64,000 bases of DNA from Trichaptum fuscoviolaceum (taxonomy: Eukaryota; Basidiomycota; Agaricomycetes; Hymenochaetales; Trichaptaceae), in the NCBI GenBank assembly GCA_910574455.1, contig CAJSYZ010000003.1, positions 3,533,250 through 3,597,249 of the forward strand, read 5' to 3'. Of this stretch, positions 59,900 through 64,000 are shown piece by piece. The notes beneath the pieces are model-generated. The model was not told the origin of the DNA. It did not search any database and saw only the letters and a program-made list of their open reading frames with translations. Each line of letters begins with the position of its first letter. Within the stretch, counting starts at the first letter, position 1. Both the position numbers and the translations under genes were made by a program.

Positions 59900-62470
59900 G
59901 ATTGTTCCAAGCGAAGAAATTAGAGGGGATGGCGAGTGATGGATGGTATCGATGCGGAGATATAGGGAGAAATACTGCAGACGATGACGAAGTATTATAC
60001 GGAGACAAAGAGGAGGAGGGAGGGAGGACAAGGAGGACGTAGGGAGCGGCGGCGACGAGAGAGGACAGAAGGCAGGGGAAGGGAGGATGCCCAGATGCAG
60101 AGTGGCAATGGGCCCCCGTTTTGGCTCTCGAGTTAGTAGCGACGACGACACGGATATCTCCGAAGGACCCTTCCGGCTCTCCCTGTTTTGGCGACCTCAA
60201 ACAAAGGCACGGAATATTCGATGCAGCCTTTTCCTGTCCCTTCGCAACTCCTCCCACAGCCTTTGAAACGTTCGGCTGTGTATCCCAACTCGAATATTGT
60301 CCAGCCTCAAGTCTGGCTTCAACTCGTCTTCACTTCGCTTTTTAAACACTCTAACAGCAAAAAATCCGCCGTTTGCTTCAAGTTTGTTATTTCCTTCTTC
60401 TATCTTGCCCATCCTCGTGCAAGCCTCATGCCCTCCCTGATTACATATCTTATGCATCAATCACCCGCTATGGCGGTCTGCATAGGACGTGCGTTCCCGG
60501 CCATCCGCCTGCGTAATGCGTAACCTTTGCAATCCACCCGGTCCACTTATCCGGCTTGAGTCCAGGGCTGCACCCTTTGGGATTTGTTTTTGCAATTCGC
60601 TGCACTTTTTACGTCCACTTCACCTCTCAGAGCGGATGAGAGCGACACCAAGGTCGGGAGCTGGTGACTCTATTCCGCGGCGTCGTGCCCGTACCTATTT
60701 TTTCACGTTGCGGACGCACAGAACGCGCGTTTTTCTCGCCTGCACGTATTTTCTTCCAGTATTTATGGCGACGAGCACCCAAAAGACCGCAAGCGCTCAG
60801 ATGTCCGTAGTCGCTTCCTGCGTACACGTCATTTTTACACCTCTTGCTATAGCGAAGACAGACTAGCGTCGGTTCGTCCCATTCAAAACCTGTGTGATCA
60901 AGATTCCCGAACGATCGATTAGGATTACCGACTACGCGAATAGCTGAATTGTCGGAGCGGATGCATGTCTAATCTCCTCCGACATATCATAGACCCAAGT
61001 ATACATTCAAATTACCGACTCGGCAGCGAACGGCTCAATTATCACCTTCCTAAAGACAAAGAGGACTCAGGTACGCGGAAGTGAACAAACGTTTACATGC
61101 CAGTAGTTTACTTTCTCGTAACCAGATAATCAGCTCATAGACGCGTACAACTCAAGTTGCCATTTCCACATCCTCGAGTTATGGTTGACGAAAAGTTTTA
61201 GGACTCACTAAAACATGGCGCAACTTGAAGGCGCAGTCTACCACTCCGCAACACATTTCACAGTCAGCACAGCGTTTCACGCTTCTGCTCAGCTTGGAGA
61301 AACCCGACTGTTATGGCTATTTCCCCCGATTTTCGATTCTATATATGTCGGTCACTATCACCCCCTCACTCGGCAAGCTGGCCATCAATCTTCAGACAGC
61401 CGAAAACACTCCGAAAACAATATCGGCAATGCTTGTTGCTTAGTTTTCTTGAAACCCGACCTCCGGAATACTAATGGCCTGCCAGTGATACGAGGCTGCA
61501 GGCCGCTATGGTAAGCTGTCGTGTTTTGTCCTTATTTCCACCTGGACCTAATTTCCTATCGCGTATTTTACCGTTACGCGCTGTTCTGGCAATGTCTACG
61601 GCCAAGGTCAATGACGAAATGACCACCGAACATCCTTTCGGCTGAATTCGCAATACAGCAATCGACGAAGGTCTCTATGTCACCTCTTCCAATCCACTTC
61701 CCACAGTTTGAATCTAACGCTAAACGTCTATGTGGACGCAGAGTGCTGAACTCAAGGCGATACCCCGCGAAATATGCTCCTAGAACTTCGAAACCTGCTT
61801 CAACTCTGTGAAGCTGTACTGTCGACCATCGAGCCTGCGTATCACTTACGAAGCACACTTGCAAGTCCATCTGTCCTTTGATTATGACTATAGTGTCTGC
61901 TTAATACACACCGAACCCCTTTGGAGGCCGTACTAGCTTCCTGTTGCTTCGCAAATTTGATGCTCAAGTCCTGTCTAATGTAAAAGTATCAAACGTCCAG
62001 AATTTCTAGACATTGTGATTACCAACAATTACCCAAACACAGGAATTTGCTACGTTTCGCGAGGGTCATCGTGAATCCAGACCTCGTTCCTCACTCTGGG
62101 ATAGAGCTTGCGAATATCTAATTGGAAGTCAGTTCTGGTTCACGTTAATGACATAGTAGCATAGAGCAATCTTCTTCAAATTTTGTTTCATACGTCCAAA
62201 TTCAGACAGCATACTCCTTGGATGTAGCTGTACTGTCCCCAGGAACGCCAATGTTTCGACAGAAAGTAAGAAAGGCCAATCATAATAATGAGTTTGTTGA
62301 AGGAACGGGCACTTTCTACAAATTCGGTTATCAAGATTTAATAGACATATTACTAGCCGGTCAATTCATACCCGTTCAAGTTGCCGGCTAATGGTAAACT
62401 TAGACACCGGGATCTGCGACTTCATTGTGTTCGTCTCCACATCTAGAACAACAAGTACAAGGTCTGCAAA
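59900..62470. other. Long intergenic region with one unrecognised frame
   Basis: About 2.6 kb. The left part (59900-60120) is purine-rich on the plus strand and is the likely RGS promoter. Two imperfect copies of TTACCGACT-AGCTGAATT-like sequence occur near 60925 and 61013. Apart from the frame at 61574-61870 no coding signal is recognised. Confidence 0.4.
61574..61870 (-). CDS. Unrecognised open frame, possible exon or relic
   Basis: 98 codons reading MDLQVCFVSDTQARWSTVQL, then EVLGAYFAGYRLEFSTL, then CGKWIGRGDIETFVDCC. Composition is that of a globular protein, and the segment feels like part of a real gene. I find no convincing upstream exons, no partner exons downstream, and no family. 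It may be a relic. Confidence 0.25.
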   Translation of the reverse strand: MDLQVCFVSDTQARWSTVQLHRVEAGFEVLGAYFAGYRLEFSTLRPHRRLALDSNCGKWIGRGDIETFVDCCIANSAERMFGGHFVIDLGRRHCQNSA

Positions 62471-64000
62471 ATGCCAATTGATGGTCTTATCATCTTAGAA
62501 CCCAACGGGTGAGTACGTTTGACCTTTGTTGTCCTTGAGAAACTCCCTCTTATTTTCCTGTGCCTGGTAATCAAAGCCATCCAATTGTCCAAACAAACTT
62601 CAAGACCACTTCTCCTGCCTATCCTCTCCTACACATCGACGCGTTTAATAATGCAGTCGCAGGATCTCCTGACGGCAGGGTTGATCCAGTCATCTATGTC
62701 CCAGCACATCAAGGTCCTTCAGCTTGTTGTCATGTAGAATGTGGCGGACTGAGGCTATTGTGCCCAGTTAGCGGCGATGGTGAGCTCATACCTTCCTGAT
62801 GTTCGGATGGCCTTACGAGACATTTATCAAGTCGACCCTGTGTTTGTATTTGCATTCTTGCAGACATTCGTAGATACATTGCAGGATTATCTCGTTGAGA
62901 TATCCACCTCAAGTCTGAGGGATCATTTCGATGTCGTTTACCAAGTGAGTAATTAAGTCGGTCTAGTTGTTTGCTCAGTTCTTATATCATGATATTATGC
63001 TAGCTCTTCGAGGAAATGCTTGACAGCGGCCATGTCCTCACGACCGAGCGAAGTGCCTTGAAAGACATCGTCATCCCCCCGTCATTACTCACTAAGATAC
63101 TATCCGCAACTGGCATGTCTGGACTAGCTAAAGCAAGTTCAAACCCATTCCAGTCTCCCATCCCTTGGAGAAAGCACGGTATCAAGTACAACAACAACGA
63201 GATGTACTTTGATATCATTGAGGATCTGCACGCCATTGTGAACAAGTGGGTCTATCAGGCTATGGGATTATTCTCGGAACACTGCGCTTAATCATGTGCG
63301 ACGCAGGGGCGGGACGGTCTTGTCCAGTCAAGTGTGGGGTAAGATTGATTCTAACAGTCGTTTATCAGGTTAGTGCGTGTACACATCTCATTTGTTCAAT
63401 GTAAATCGACTAGTCATTCTAATATTCTATATTCTTTAGGGATTCCCGATTTATTGCTGACCTTTACCAATCCTAAGATTCTGCATGATTGCTCCTTCCA
63501 CCCTTGTGTGAGGTACCCGTCATCTCTGCAAGTGGGAAAACCGCCTCTGAAGCTTGTTTCGTTAGGTTACAGAAATGGTCGCGAGATAGTGTTCTGACCT
63601 TTGTACCTCCTGATGGACATTTCACTCTCATGGAATACCGATATGCGTTGCCTTCTAGCGGGATAGCCAACACACGACAAATACCCGTACCCTTCACGCT
63701 GGTCCCGACTATTGTCGTCTCGGAGAACGGAGGTGGGCCTTACTTTTCTCTAACGATGCGACTTTTGACAATGGTTTATCTTAATATAGGTACATTTGAC
63801 TTCACCTTGTCCTCCCGACTATCTACACGCCTCATAGAACGCATAACGATAGAGTTGTATCTCGGTGATGATGCGACAGGCGCGAATTGTACTGTATCAT
63901 CGGGTGCATCTTGGGGTTTCAATCCTAAAACGCGGGTATGGTCCCCTTTTACAAATCTATTGGTTCCATCATCTTACTTGGCCATGAAGACACTGAGCTG
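62471..64000 (+). CDS. APM3: AP-3 adaptor complex mu subunit, partial
   Basis: ATG 62471 opens MPIDGLIILEPNG, then PIVQTNFKTTSPAYPLLHID, then ACCHVECGGLRLLCPVSGD, spliced to NPLFVFAFLQTFVDTLQDYL-like sequence. LFEEMLDSGHVLTTERSALK, IPWRRKHG-like PIPWRKHGIKYNNNEMYFD and DLHAIVNK finish the longin-like N-terminal domain. The C-terminal mu-homology domain continues (IPDLLLTFTNPKILHDCSFH, LTFVPPDGHFTLMEYRYALP, SRLSTRLIERITIELYLG) and is cut by the window edge. AP-3 mu recognises YxxPhi signals on cargo moving from Golgi/endosome to the vacuole. The match to the AP3M pattern is clear along the whole segment. The second exon uses a 5' splice GTGAGT right after PNG. Confidence 0.88.

Overview
This is eukaryotic, fungal DNA. 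The genes have many short introns (about 45-70 nt, GT-AG with GTAAGT/GTGAGT/GTATGT-type donors), are densely packed on both strands, and encode families typical of mushroom-forming Basidiomycota (Agaricomycetes): a Plavaka transposase, a Spt5-like KOW protein, a DUF6698-like protein, a basidiomycete 7TM family and a DEP-RGS regulator. No tRNA, rRNA or CRISPR was found. All gene models are hand-spliced from sequence, so internal exon borders are approximate unless a junction is given.

Bases 1-10807 are an accessory, transposon-rich block with every gene on the minus strand: a partial DUF6698-like gene, a Spt5-like gene, a hairpin of about 370 bp, and a Plavaka (CMC superfamily) transposase gene. 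That transposase gene is split by a 1,441-bp non-autonomous hAT element flanked by a perfect 8-bp target duplication. The hAT element carries remains of an F-box/LRR-type host gene. A gene-poor stretch of about 4 kb follows (10808-14743).

From 14744 on the window is mostly conserved housekeeping and signalling genes: a CASTOR-like ACT-domain protein; a Ras-like GTPase/RasGEF fusion; Bem1; the CCR4-NOT subunit Not3/Not5; mitochondrial ribosomal protein bL12m; a 7TM receptor-like protein; the Hsp90 cochaperone Cns1/TTC4; L-2-hydroxyglutarate dehydrogenase; the complex I subunit NDUFA12; a head-to-head B12D/MLRQ-type respiratory protein; a D-arabinose dehydrogenase-like aldo-keto reductase; the Hsp90 cochaperone Sti1; a Zn2Cys6 transcription factor; the nucleoporin Nup160/Nup120; a small conserved unknown; a MAPR cytochrome-b5-like membrane protein; a FlbA/Thn1-type RGS protein; and, cut by the window end, the AP-3 adaptor mu subunit.

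Functional themes: cell polarity and G-protein/Ras signalling (RasGEF, Bem1, 7TM, RGS), mitochondrial respiration and translation (bL12m, NDUFA12, B12D, L2HGDH), and Hsp90 folding (Cns1, Sti1). The most unusual items are the nested hAT element with its captured gene, the long hairpin beside the Spt5-like gene, the degenerate GTPase domain fused to a RasGEF, two GC-AG introns, and a small reading frame that overlaps the Nup160 start codon and appears to carry a frame break.
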